Origin: Draconibacterium sp.
GTDB lineage: Bacteria > Bacteroidota > Bacteroidia > Bacteroidales > Prolixibacteraceae
Length of the DNA: 7,142 nt
Direction: 5' to 3'
Assembly: GCA_015493625.1 (NCBI GenBank)
Contig: WGCT01000272.1
Location: forward strand, 1-7,142
The notes under the pieces were generated by a model. The model searched no databases and had not been told where the DNA came from. It saw only the letters and a list, made by a program, of their open reading frames with translations. This document shows, in pieces, positions 1 to 7,142 of the stretch. The position numbers were made by a program, and so were the translations under genes. Within the stretch, counting starts at the first letter, position 1, and each line of letters opens with the position of its first letter.

Positions 1-55
1 CTATTTAATAGAATATAAACCACACAAACTTACTACTATTTCAGCTTTTTTTTGA

Positions 56-63
56 TAGTTTTG
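56..63 (+). promoter_or_regulatory. Candidate Bacteroidota -7 promoter element
   Basis: The octamer TAGTTTTG matches the Bacteroidota primary sigma-factor -7 consensus TAnnTTTG exactly. It lies 33 bases before the first ATG of the sulfatase and 57 before the second, so transcription would begin near position 70. I find no TTG or TTTG at the expected distance upstream (about positions 30-40), so the -33 element is missing or weak. The rest of 1-95 is AT-rich with no other signal I can support. A single 8-base match with four fixed T/G positions is modest evidence in DNA this AT-rich. Confidence 0.35.
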
Positions 64-95
64 GTATGTCGTAAAACAAATTCAATCGATATCTC

Positions 96-1577
96 ATGTT
101 CAATACTATTTTAAAATCGATGAAAAATAAATTACTTACTCAGCTTTTTACTTTTTCAATTTTACTTGTTGGAGCATCTTTTTTACACTGTACAGAACAG
201 ACGAATAAGAAAGATAAGCCAAACATCATTTTTATTTTTGCCGACGACCAGTGTTATAAAACTGTTCATGCACTAGGAAACGATGAGATAATAACCCCAA
301 CATTAGATAAAATGGTTAACGAAGGAGTTACGTTTACCAATACCTATAATATGGGAGGTTGGAATGGTGCCGTTTGTGTTGCAAGTCGCGCAATGATGAA
401 TTCGGGGCGTTTTATTTGGCGGGCGCATAAAGCAGAGAAGAGTTTTCAGAAACTAGCCGAAGAGGGTAAAATGTGGGGCAATTTAATGCAGAAAGCCGGA
501 TACACTACTTATATGACAGGGAAATGGCATGTAAAAGTTGCTCCTGAAAAATGTTTTAATGTGGTTGCACACGAGCGTCCCGGTATGCCAAATCAAACAA
601 AAGAGGGGTACAACAGGCCATTAAGCAAAACCGATACAATTTGGGAACCGTGGCATAAAAAATATGGTGGATTTTGGAAAGGTGGAAAACACTGGAGTGA
701 AGTGTTAAAAGATGATGCACTCATATTTATCGATTCGGCTGCAACTGGTAACAACCCTTTTTTTATGTATCTGGCGTTTAATGCAGCGCACGACCCGCGG
801 CAGTCGCCCAAAAAATATGTCGAGATGTATCCGCTCGAGAAAATATCGGTACCTGTAACTTTTTTATCCGATTATCCCGATGCCGATAAAATTGGATGTG
901 GAAAAGGATTGCGCGACGAGCGGCTGGCTCCATTCCCAAGAACAAAATATGCTGTTAAAGTGAATCGTCAGGAATATTATGCAATTATTACGCACATGGA
1001 CGAGCAGATTCGACAGATTTTAGAAGCCGTTAAAAAGAGTGGAAAAGCCGATAATACGTATATCTTTTTCTCGGCCGACCATGGTTTGTCTGTGGGGAAC
1101 CACGGGTTAATGGGAAAACAGAATATGTACGACCACAGTATGCGCGTTCCGCTAATTGTTATTGGCCCTGATATTCCGAAAAACAAAAAGGTAAATGCCG
1201 ATGTTTATGTGCAGGATATTATGGCAACAGCACTCGATTTAGCCGGAGTTGAGAAACCCGTTTATGTTGAGTTTAACAGCCTGCTCCCGTTGGCAATGGG
1301 TACGCAAATAAAAAGCAATTACGATGCAATTTATGGCTGTTATACTACAAAACAACGAATGATTCGGAAAGATGGATTTAAGCTAATTGCTTACCCCGAT
1401 GCAAATAAAGTACTCCTGTTCGACCTAAAAAAAGATCCATTGGAAATGAATAATCTGGCTGACTCGGTAAATTATGCTACAAAGAAAAAGCTGTTGTTCG
1501 ACGATTTACTGAAATTGCAAAAGAGAATGGACGATGAACTGGATTTAAAACCGCTTTATAATAGTGTTGTTGGTTAA
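96..1577 (+). CDS. Exported S1-family sulfatase (formylglycine-dependent)
   Basis: The protein should hydrolyse a sulfate ester, probably on a glycan or small molecule, outside the cytoplasm; the substrate cannot be told from sequence. Residues 9-31 form a basic-then-hydrophobic export signal (MKNKLL onward). A Cys at 32 follows FLH, a poor lipobox, so lipidation is uncertain. The mature domain opens with PNIIFIFADDQ at 42-52, where D50 and D51 are the expected metal ligands. The signature is C94-V-A-S-R98, the C-x-P/A-x-R type, in which C94 would be converted to formylglycine by a maturase (anSME or FGE) encoded elsewhere. Further family landmarks are TGKWH at 141-145 (K143, H145), NAAHDP at 229-234 (H232), SADHG at 326-330 (D328, H329) and MGKQNMYDHSMRVP at 339-352 (K341). 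The C-terminal subdomain has the usual RMIRKDGFKLI and LFDLKKDP stretches. The length of 493 is normal for S1 sulfatases and the gene looks intact. An alternative start at 120 (Met9) gives a more typical signal peptide; neither start has a Shine-Dalgarno site. No polysaccharide-utilisation partner is visible beside it. Confidence 0.93.
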   Translation: MFNTILKSMKNKLLTQLFTFSILLVGASFLHCTEQTNKKDKPNIIFIFADDQCYKTVHALGNDEIITPTLDKMVNEGVTFTNTYNMGGWNGAVCVASRAMMNSGRFIWRAHKAEKSFQKLAEEGKMWGNLMQKAGYTTYMTGKWHVKVAPEKCFNVVAHERPGMPNQTKEGYNRPLSKTDTIWEPWHKKYGGFWKGGKHWSEVLKDDALIFIDSAATGNNPFFMYLAFNAAHDPRQSPKKYVEMYPLEKISVPVTFLSDYPDADKIGCGKGLRDERLAPFPRTKYAVKVNRQEYYAIITHMDEQIRQILEAVKKSGKADNTYIFFSADHGLSVGNHGLMGKQNMYDHSMRVPLIVIGPDIPKNKKVNADVYVQDIMATALDLAGVEKPVYVEFNSLLPLAMGTQIKSNYDAIYGCYTTKQRMIRKDGFKLIAYPDANKVLLFDLKKDPLEMNNLADSVNYATKKKLLFDDLLKLQKRMDDELDLKPLYNSVVG

Positions 1578-1620
1578 CAGTTTCTAAATAAAGGTTCTTA
1601 TTTATCTGTTAACCATTCTT
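1571..1620 (+). terminator. Interrupted hairpin terminator overlapping the sulfatase stop codon
   Basis: TGGTTAACAG (1571-1580) is perfectly complementary to CTGTTAACCA (1606-1615). Inside it TAAATAA (1585-1591) pairs with TTATTTA (1598-1604) around the 6-base loop AGGTTC. The two stems are separated by an asymmetric internal loop (TTTC against T). A T-rich TTCTT follows at 1616-1620. The TAA stop of the sulfatase (1575-1577) lies within the left arm. Seventeen base pairs with a T-rich tail fit an intrinsic terminator, although the stem is AT-rich and the U-run is short. It most likely ends the sulfatase transcript and separates it from the downstream gene. Confidence 0.65.
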
Positions 1621-1723
1621 GTACGGGAAATCTAATAAGCAAAACTCCCAATCTCAGCAATAAAAAAACAAAAGGCAACCTACAATATAGAAGGAGAAGA
1701 TTACTGAGGTTGTTTAACCATAG

Positions 1724-1843
1724 ATGAGAATGATTGCAGTAGACTGCGAATACTATTTCATCTCGCTGTGAGCTTTAAAACTACTCTTTGTAAACGCGAG
1801 GTATTCGAAATGTTTTCTTAATCGAAAAAACAATTCTTCTCAT
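1724..1843. repeat. Imperfect 13-base inverted repeat enclosing a smaller one
   Basis: ATGAGAATGATTG (1724-1736) and CAATTCTTCTCAT (1831-1843) are complementary at 11 of 13 positions, with two adjacent mismatches in the middle. Between them CGAATAC (1747-1753) is perfectly complementary to GTATTCG (1801-1807), and CTCGC (1762-1766) to GCGAG (1796-1800). The two right-hand inner arms abut directly, while the left-hand ones are 8 bases apart. The pairs are nested, so one RNA could form all of them as a long, bulged stem. No known RNA family is recognised. Each pair alone could be chance in AT-rich DNA; nesting is the supporting argument. Confidence 0.4.
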
Positions 1844-1886
1844 TATATTTTTTACTTTTAAGAATTAATAATCATTTTAAAGCTCA
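1769..1886. repeat. Perfect 12-base inverted repeat ending 5 bases before the next start codon
   Basis: TGAGCTTTAAAA (1769-1780) is exactly complementary to TTTTAAAGCTCA (1875-1886), with 94 bases between the arms. The right arm ends five bases before the GTG at 1892, inside the region a ribosome must occupy to initiate. The left arm sits in the loop of the nested repeat at 1747-1807, so the two sets interleave. They could form either alternative structures or a pseudoknot. The repeat itself is directly visible; any regulatory role is inference. It could instead be a binding site pair or coincidence. Confidence 0.5.
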
Positions 1887-1891
1887 ATACC

Positions 1892-4800
1892 GTGAAGAAG
1901 TTATTTTTTCCATTCGCATTAATATTAATCACTTTTCTGGTTGGTTGTCACTCCAATAATAACAGGTCGCAAAAAACAGATAAACAGTTTGGCGAATTTG
2001 TTCAGGCATTTACAAGCGGCACAATTTCAAAAGAGTCGGTAATAACCATATATCTTGCAAAACCACTTGCTAAGATTGATGTGCAAGGGAAGAAACTTTT
2101 TAAATTTTCGCCAGCTATCGACGGAGAAGTGGTACTTGTTGGCGACAGGATTATTGAATTCAGACCATCCGGTTTGCTAAAATCGAACACAAAATACAGT
2201 GCCGAGTTTTTCCTTGGCAAGCTACTTCCTGTTTCTAAGGCTCTTCAAAAAATGCCGTTTCAGTTCTCCACCATCGCACAATCATTCTCAGTCTCGTTTA
2301 GCGGATTAAAAAACTCGAGTGCCGACGCTCCGGGTGAGATGAAATTCTCGGGTTACCTTTTAACTGCCGATGTAATGGATTCTGAGGAGGCAGAGAAATT
2401 GTTAACAGCAACTTACGGGGGCGAAAAGAGAGAGATTGCGTGGCAACACGATTCGGGCAGAAGAAAGCATTTTTTTACAATCGATGCGCTAAAACGGCTC
2501 AACAATAAAGAGGCAACTTTAAAAGTGGAATGGAATGGAAGTCAGGTAGGCATTGACAACAAAGGCGAAAAAGAGATAAAAGTTCCTGCACTAAACTCAT
2601 TCGAAATTATTAATGCGCAAGTAATTCAGATACCAAAGCAGCACATTCAAATCCGTTTTTCCGACAATCTGTTAAAGAATCAGAATTTGGAGGGACTAAT
2701 TCAATTGGAAGATAAAACCAAATTAAAACTTGAAATTGATGATAACGTGATTAATGCCTGGCCTGACAACCAGATATCAGGAGAGTTGAATTTGACGGTT
2801 TATCCGGGAATTCAGAATTGGAATTATGCGAAATACAAAGATTCTCAGAATTTTTTATTGCATTTTAGCATGCAAAAACCCGAGCTGCGATTAATCGGTA
2901 AAGGTGTAATTGTTCCACAAAACAATCGTTTGGAATTTCCATTCGAAGCTGTTGGCTTGCACGCTGTTGAAATGCGGGTTGTTCAGATTTTTAAAGACAA
3001 TGCATTGCAGTTTTTTCAAAATAATAATTTCGATGGGCAACAAAATTTGCGTACTGTCGGGCGAATGGTGTACGATAAAACGATAAAACTAACTGCCAAA
3101 AAACCCGATGATTTTCAGCAGTGGAAAAGCTATAAAATAAATCTGGCATCGCTGTTTAAAATAGAACAAGGAGCAATTTACCGGGTTGAGTTGCGAATAA
3201 AAAAGGAGTTTTCTGAGTTTAATTGTGGCGACAAGAAAAATAAGAGCGAACTTGCTGAAACAGAACTCCCCGAGACGGAGGAGTACGAAACAGATTGGGA
3301 CGGTCCCGGCTGGTATTCGACCTATTATTACCCGCCCAACTACAATTGGGAAGAGCGCGATAACCCGTGTAGCGACTCGTATTACAACTCCGACGTTTTT
3401 GTGTCGCGGAATATTTTTGCCTCGAAGCTGGGAATTATCGCCAAAGAGGGACGCAATCATACGATGTATTTTGTCGTAACCAATTTGCTTACTGCCGAGC
3501 CCGAAAAAGGGGTTCAAATCCGTCTCTATAATTATCAGAATCAGCTGTTAGAAACTGTTCAAACGAACGAATTGGGGTTTGCAAAATTGAGAATGAAAAA
3601 GAAACCGTTTTCCCTGATTGCTCAAAAAATGGGGCAGTTCGGGTATCTACGTCTCGACGATGGCAATTCGCTCTCTACAAGTAATTTTAATGTTGCCGGG
3701 CAGCAGGTTCGCAACGGAATAAAAGGATTTATTTATGCCGAACGCGGAGTTTGGCGACCGGGCGATACGCTTTTTGTAAACTTTATTTTAGAGAAGAAAA
3801 ATACCCGGCTTCCCGAAAATTATCCGGTGTTATTTCAATTAATAAATCCGAACGGACAGGTGGTTGAAAAGCAGTTGCAATCCAATAACGAAAACGGATT
3901 TTACTCGTTTGCACCAGCAACAGCTGCAACTGCACCAACCGGTAACTGGCATGTTGAGGCGAAAGTGGGAAATGTATCGTTCTCGAAACGGGTTAAAATT
4001 GAAGCCATAAAACCCAACCGGTTAAAAGTGAAATTGGATTTTTCTGCTCCGGTTTTAACAGCAAAAAACAGGTCGGTTCCGTTTTTGGCAACTTGGTTGC
4101 ACGGCTCTCCGGCACGTTCGTTAAAAGCAAAAGTAGATGTGCTTTTTGCAAAAGACAGAACCGAATTTAAAGGGTACGAAAAGTTTACATTTACCAATCC
4201 CGCATCCGACTTTTCTCCGCACGAGCAGACCATTTTCGAAGGAAAATTAAACGACAAGGGGCAGGCTACTATTCCTCTCGATTTCCAATCGTTAGAAGCT
4301 GCACCGGGAATGGTAAAAGTGTGGTTTACCTCGCGGGTTTTCGAAGAGGGAGGCGATTTTAGTACCAATGTTTCGAATGTAAAATATGCTCCTTTTAACT
4401 CGTTTGTAGGTGTGAAAATGCCCGAATCGGAAGACAACTGGTATAAGACCGATACCGATTATTTGCCCGAAATAGTTACCGTTAGCGCAAATGGAAAACC
4501 TGTTGCGGGAATTGATATTGAGGCGCGGCTTTATAAAATAGACTGGCGCTGGTGGTGGGAGTCGGGTTCCGAAAACCTGGCGCATTACATCTCGGGAAGT
4601 TACTACTCACCGGTTCAGCAGTGGAGAATAAAAAATGCACAGCACCTCAGTAAATTAAAACTGAATGTAAAATACAACGATTGGAAAGACAATGGCCGCT
4701 ACTTTCTCTGGGTAAAAGATTTAACTAGCGGACACGCTACCGGAACTACATTTTATATGTCGGAGTGGGGCGGCTGGCGGTCGGATGAGCAGTCGTCAGG

Positions 4801-7142
4801 TGCAACAATGTTAACGCTTAAAACCGATAAAGAGAAGTACAATGTTGGCGATGTTATTGAGGTTAAAATTCCTTCGTCGAAAGAGGGGCGGGCTTTGGTA
4901 AGTGTTGAAAATGGCACCGAAGTAACCGATATTTTTTGGGTGAAAACCACCGATAAACAAACCACATTTAACATTCAGGCAAAACCTGAAATGGCGCCCA
5001 ATTTTTATGTTCACGTAACTTTAATTCAAAAATACGGACAAACTGAAAACGATGCTCCATTGCGGCTGTACGGCGTTATCCCTGTAATGGTCGAAAATCA
5101 GGAAACTATTCTCCATCCTCAAATAAAAGCTCCAAAAGAGATTGAGCCGGAAGCAAAATATACGGTAAGTGTTTCGGAGAAAAACGGGAAAGAGATGACT
5201 TACACACTTGCCATTGTTGATGAGGGATTGCTTGGATTAACCAACTATAAAACACCCGCTCCTCATGCTGCTTTTTATGCGCGCGAAGCACTTGGCGTAA
5301 AAACATGGGATTTGTACGATTATGTTGCCGGAGCATACGGAGCAGCACTCGAAAAAGCGTTTGCCGTAGGGGGCGACGAGGAGTTAAATGCCCGCGGAAA
5401 AAATAAAATCTCGCGCTTTAAACCGGTGGTTAAATTTGCCGGGCCGTTTACACTGCAAAAAGGTAAAACAAACCATCACAATTTTACTATGCCCAACTAT
5501 GTGGGAGCGGTTAGGATAATGGTGGTAGCGGGAAAAAACGGAGCTTACGGAAAAGCGGAAAAAACAGTGCCTGTACGGAAAGGATTAATGTTGTTGGCTA
5601 CTTTGCCCCGCGTGCTTGCTCCCAACGAGGAGGTGCAATTGCCGGTTACTGTTTTTGCTATGAAAGAGAAAGTGAAAAATGTTACTGTGCATATAAAATG
5701 CAATAAAAATATTACCGTTGTTGGAGAGGCAAAACAGGCAGTATCGTTTTCTGAATTGGGAGAAAAAATGGCATTTTTCAACTTAAAAGTAAATAGTAAA
5801 ACGGGAGTTGCCAAAGTGTTTATTGAAGCAAAAAGCGGAACAGAAAAAGCGACATATGAAGTTGAATTGGAAGTTCGAAATCCGAATTCAAAAGTTACTA
5901 TCGATAAATCGGAAATGGTGGAAGGTGAAAAAACTGCGGAGATGAAAATTTCTCTTCCCGGAGAACCCGGAACCAACAAAGTGTGGGTTGAAGTTTCTGG
6001 ATTTCCCTCGTTAAATCTCGAAAAACATTTAAACTACCTGATTAATTATCCACATGGATGTGTTGAACAGGTTACTTCGGCTGCTTTCCCACAACTGTTT
6101 TTAGAAAAGCTGACCACAATAACTGCCGATCAAAAGCTGAAAATCGAAACAAATGTTCGTAGAACATTAGAACGATTATCGGCTTTTCAGTTGCGCAACG
6201 GTGGCTTTGCATACTGGCCCGGCGCATCGAAAGCAAACGAGTGGGGAACAAATTATGCAGGTCATTTTTTATTGAAAGCGGCCGACCGGGGTTTTACAAT
6301 TCCACAGGGAATGAAACGCAGTTGGTTAAATTACCAAAAAACAACAGCCCGAAATTGGAGCCCGGCAAACGGATATCGCAACGGAGTGTACTCGCGAAAC
6401 TACGATTATACGCAGGCGTACCGTTTATATACACTGGCTTTGGCCGGCGAACCCGATTTGGGCGCAATGAACAGGTTGCGCGAAAAAGAGGATAAAACAG
6501 CCGAAGTAGTTTGGCGATTGGCTGCTGCTTATGTTTTGGCAGGGCAGCCCGAAGCAGCCGAAAAGATGATAACCCGCTTATCGACAGAAATAAAAGAATA
6601 CAACGAATTTGGAGGTACTTTTGGCTCGGCACTGCGCGACAAAGCAATGATTTTAGAGTCGTTAATTCTTTTAAACAAGAAAGAGCGTGCATTCGAAATG
6701 CTTAAAACAGTTGCTGCCGATATAAATCGCCGGAGCTGGTTGAGTACGCAAACAGCAGCGTGGTGTTTAATGTCGGCTGCATATTTTGCCGATAAGTATT
6801 ATGCCAATTCGGAAGATACCAATTTTGAGTTGATTGTAAACGGCAAAGAAACAAAAATGCGAACCAAAATTCCGGTGGTAATCCTTCCTGTAAAACTAAG
6901 TTCAGAGAAAGAAATCGAGGTTCGTTATACGAATAAAGGTAAAAATGCAACATTTGTAAAACTGGTTGCAAGTGGTACTCCGGCAGGAACCAACACACAT
7001 TCGTCAGCCGAAAATTTATTGATGCAGACAAAATATCTCGATACAAATAATCGTGAAATTGATGCTGCATCAATTGCTCAAGGCGAAGATTTTAAATTGG
7101 TTGTAACGGTGAAAAATCCGGGGCAGCGAACCGATTATAAAG
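1892..7142 (+). CDS. Alpha-2-macroglobulin family lipoprotein with thioester (3' end outside window)
   Basis: This is a bacterial homologue of the protease-trapping alpha-2-macroglobulins, related to E. coli YfhM/ECAM. Such proteins sit in the periplasm, are cut by an invading protease and bind it covalently through an exposed thioester. The frame is open for 1750 codons to the window edge. GTG at 1892 is the only good start: an in-frame TAA lies at 1859-1861 and no ATG intervenes. It gives signal peptide VKKLFFPFALILITFLVGC with a canonical LVGC lipobox (C19). Macroglobulin-like beta domains follow, with a Cys-bounded acidic and aromatic segment (445-493) and the hallmark ERGVWRPGD (617-625). 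The bait-region domain spans roughly 965-1115 (YNVGD at 983-987, VDEGLL near 1109-1114), followed by LGVKTWDLYDYV. The central A2M domain has KFAGPF (1181-1186) and a TMPNYVGAVRIMVVAG stretch (1199-1214). The thioester C1390-V-E-Q1393 opens a helical domain with GGFAYWPG (1437-1444). The last 100 or so residues begin a C-terminal beta domain that is cut off. The gene is intact as far as seen and lies behind a terminator, so it is probably transcribed separately from the sulfatase. Confidence 0.95.
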   Translation, partial: MKKLFFPFALILITFLVGCHSNNNRSQKTDKQFGEFVQAFTSGTISKESVITIYLAKPLAKIDVQGKKLFKFSPAIDGEVVLVGDRIIEFRPSGLLKSNTKYSAEFFLGKLLPVSKALQKMPFQFSTIAQSFSVSFSGLKNSSADAPGEMKFSGYLLTADVMDSEEAEKLLTATYGGEKREIAWQHDSGRRKHFFTIDALKRLNNKEATLKVEWNGSQVGIDNKGEKEIKVPALNSFEIINAQVIQIPKQHIQIRFSDNLLKNQNLEGLIQLEDKTKLKLEIDDNVINAWPDNQISGELNLTVYPGIQNWNYAKYKDSQNFLLHFSMQKPELRLIGKGVIVPQNNRLEFPFEAVGLHAVEMRVVQIFKDNALQFFQNNNFDGQQNLRTVGRMVYDKTIKLTAKKPDDFQQWKSYKINLASLFKIEQGAIYRVELRIKKEFSEFNCGDKKNKSELAETELPETEEYETDWDGPGWYSTYYYPPNYNWEERDNPCSDSYYNSDVFVSRNIFASKLGIIAKEGRNHTMYFVVTNLLTAEPEKGVQIRLYNYQNQLLETVQTNELGFAKLRMKKKPFSLIAQKMGQFGYLRLDDGNSLSTSNFNVAGQQVRNGIKGFIYAERGVWRPGDTLFVNFILEKKNTRLPENYPVLFQLINPNGQVVEKQLQSNNENGFYSFAPATAATAPTGNWHVEAKVGNVSFSKRVKIEAIKPNRLKVKLDFSAPVLTAKNRSVPFLATWLHGSPARSLKAKVDVLFAKDRTEFKGYEKFTFTNPASDFSPHEQTIFEGKLNDKGQATIPLDFQSLEAAPGMVKVWFTSRVFEEGGDFSTNVSNVKYAPFNSFVGVKMPESEDNWYKTDTDYLPEIVTVSANGKPVAGIDIEARLYKIDWRWWWESGSENLAHYISGSYYSPVQQWRIKNAQHLSKLKLNVKYNDWKDNGRYFLWVKDLTSGHATGTTFYMSEWGGWRSDEQSSGATMLTLKTDKEKYNVGDVIEVKIPSSKEGRALVSVENGTEVTDIFWVKTTDKQTTFNIQAKPEMAPNFYVHVTLIQKYGQTENDAPLRLYGVIPVMVENQETILHPQIKAPKEIEPEAKYTVSVSEKNGKEMTYTLAIVDEGLLGLTNYKTPAPHAAFYAREALGVKTWDLYDYVAGAYGAALEKAFAVGGDEELNARGKNKISRFKPVVKFAGPFTLQKGKTNHHNFTMPNYVGAVRIMVVAGKNGAYGKAEKTVPVRKGLMLLATLPRVLAPNEEVQLPVTVFAMKEKVKNVTVHIKCNKNITVVGEAKQAVSFSELGEKMAFFNLKVNSKTGVAKVFIEAKSGTEKATYEVELEVRNPNSKVTIDKSEMVEGEKTAEMKISLPGEPGTNKVWVEVSGFPSLNLEKHLNYLINYPHGCVEQVTSAAFPQLFLEKLTTITADQKLKIETNVRRTLERLSAFQLRNGGFAYWPGASKANEWGTNYAGHFLLKAADRGFTIPQGMKRSWLNYQKTTARNWSPANGYRNGVYSRNYDYTQAYRLYTLALAGEPDLGAMNRLREKEDKTAEVVWRLAAAYVLAGQPEAAEKMITRLSTEIKEYNEFGGTFGSALRDKAMILESLILLNKKERAFEMLKTVAADINRRSWLSTQTAAWCLMSAAYFADKYYANSEDTNFELIVNGKETKMRTKIPVVILPVKLSSEKEIEVRYTNKGKNATFVKLVASGTPAGTNTHSSAENLLMQTKYLDTNNREIDAASIAQGEDFKLVVTVKNPGQRTDYK

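Larger units (their letters stand above)
1616..1891. other. Intergenic leader region without a convincing gene
   Basis: These 276 bases (314 between the two coding regions) contain no recognisable tRNA, rRNA or known riboswitch and no exact TAnnTTTG promoter element. Near matches to the -7 element are TATATTTT at 1844-1851 and TACTTTTA at 1853-1860, each with the final G missing and no -33 partner; TACTCTTTG at 1782-1790 has one base too many in the spacer. A purine-rich AAGGAG at 1691-1696 has no start codon at a usable distance. The region's distinctive content is the set of inverted repeats listed separately and a 15-codon open frame at 1724-1771. Because a terminator precedes it, a promoter for the alpha-2-macroglobulin gene should lie here. 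Confidence 0.6.

Noticed and set aside
1691..1726. AAGGAG as a Shine-Dalgarno site for the short frame at 1724
   Set aside because: The spacing to the ATG is 27 bases, far beyond a working distance, and this lineage rarely relies on Shine-Dalgarno sites.
1733..1750. Small hairpin GCAGT/ACTGC at 1736-1747 as a tRNA or small RNA fragment
   Set aside because: Five pairs around a two-base gap cannot form a normal loop, and no tRNA arms or other RNA family features surround it.
3225..3479. 84-codon plus-strand frame rich in Arg and Thr
   Set aside because: It is an out-of-frame reading of the acidic and aromatic segment of the large gene; the composition is a frame artefact.
3089..3517. 142-codon open frame on the minus strand
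   Set aside because: It lies wholly opposite the alpha-2-macroglobulin gene, whose frame reads as a conserved family sequence. The antisense product shows no recognisable domain, and it is a shadow.
3901..4437. 178-codon open frame on the minus strand, the longest antisense one
   Set aside because: It is fully antisense to the macroglobulin domains of the large gene, shows no family motif, and neighbouring antisense frames overlap it in other phases.
6241..6705. Plus-strand frames of 84 and 64 codons inside the thioester domain
   Set aside because: Both are alternate-phase readings of the alpha-2-macroglobulin gene, which is itself uninterrupted here, so they do not indicate a frameshift or a separate gene.

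Overview
The window is AT-rich, uses A/T-ended codons heavily, and lacks Shine-Dalgarno-like sequences in front of its starts. It carries two exported enzyme or defence-type proteins typical of Bacteroidota. The pairing of an S1 sulfatase with a very large Bacteroidota-style alpha-2-macroglobulin lipoprotein suggests an environmental or marine member of the Bacteroidales/Marinilabiliales type. That lineage is an inference from gene style, not from a marker gene.

Layout. Positions 1-95 are AT-rich leader with one Bacteroidota-type -7 promoter element. Positions 96-1577 (+) encode a complete, exported S1-family sulfatase of 493 residues, with a CVASR formylglycine motif and intact metal and catalytic residues. 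Its stop codon lies inside a strong interrupted hairpin followed by a T-rich run (1571-1620), which looks like an intrinsic terminator. Positions 1616-1891 hold no convincing gene, but they contain three inverted-repeat pairs, two of them interleaved. The last arm ends five bases before the next start codon. From 1892 a single reading frame runs uninterrupted to the window edge (1750 complete codons). It begins with GTG and has no in-window stop codon. It encodes a thioester-containing alpha-2-macroglobulin family lipoprotein whose C-terminus lies outside the window.

How the genes relate. Nothing suggests the two genes work together. The hairpin separates them, and their roles differ: sulfate-ester removal from glycans or small molecules versus covalent trapping of foreign proteases in the periplasm. 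In many bacteria the thioester alpha-2-macroglobulin gene is followed by pbpC (penicillin-binding protein 1C), but the window ends before this can be checked. All substantial open frames on the minus strand lie opposite these two genes and appear to be shadows. I see no RNA genes of known family, mobile elements or CRISPR arrays. I also see no clearly new multi-gene system. The least explained part is the structured leader in front of the alpha-2-macroglobulin gene.
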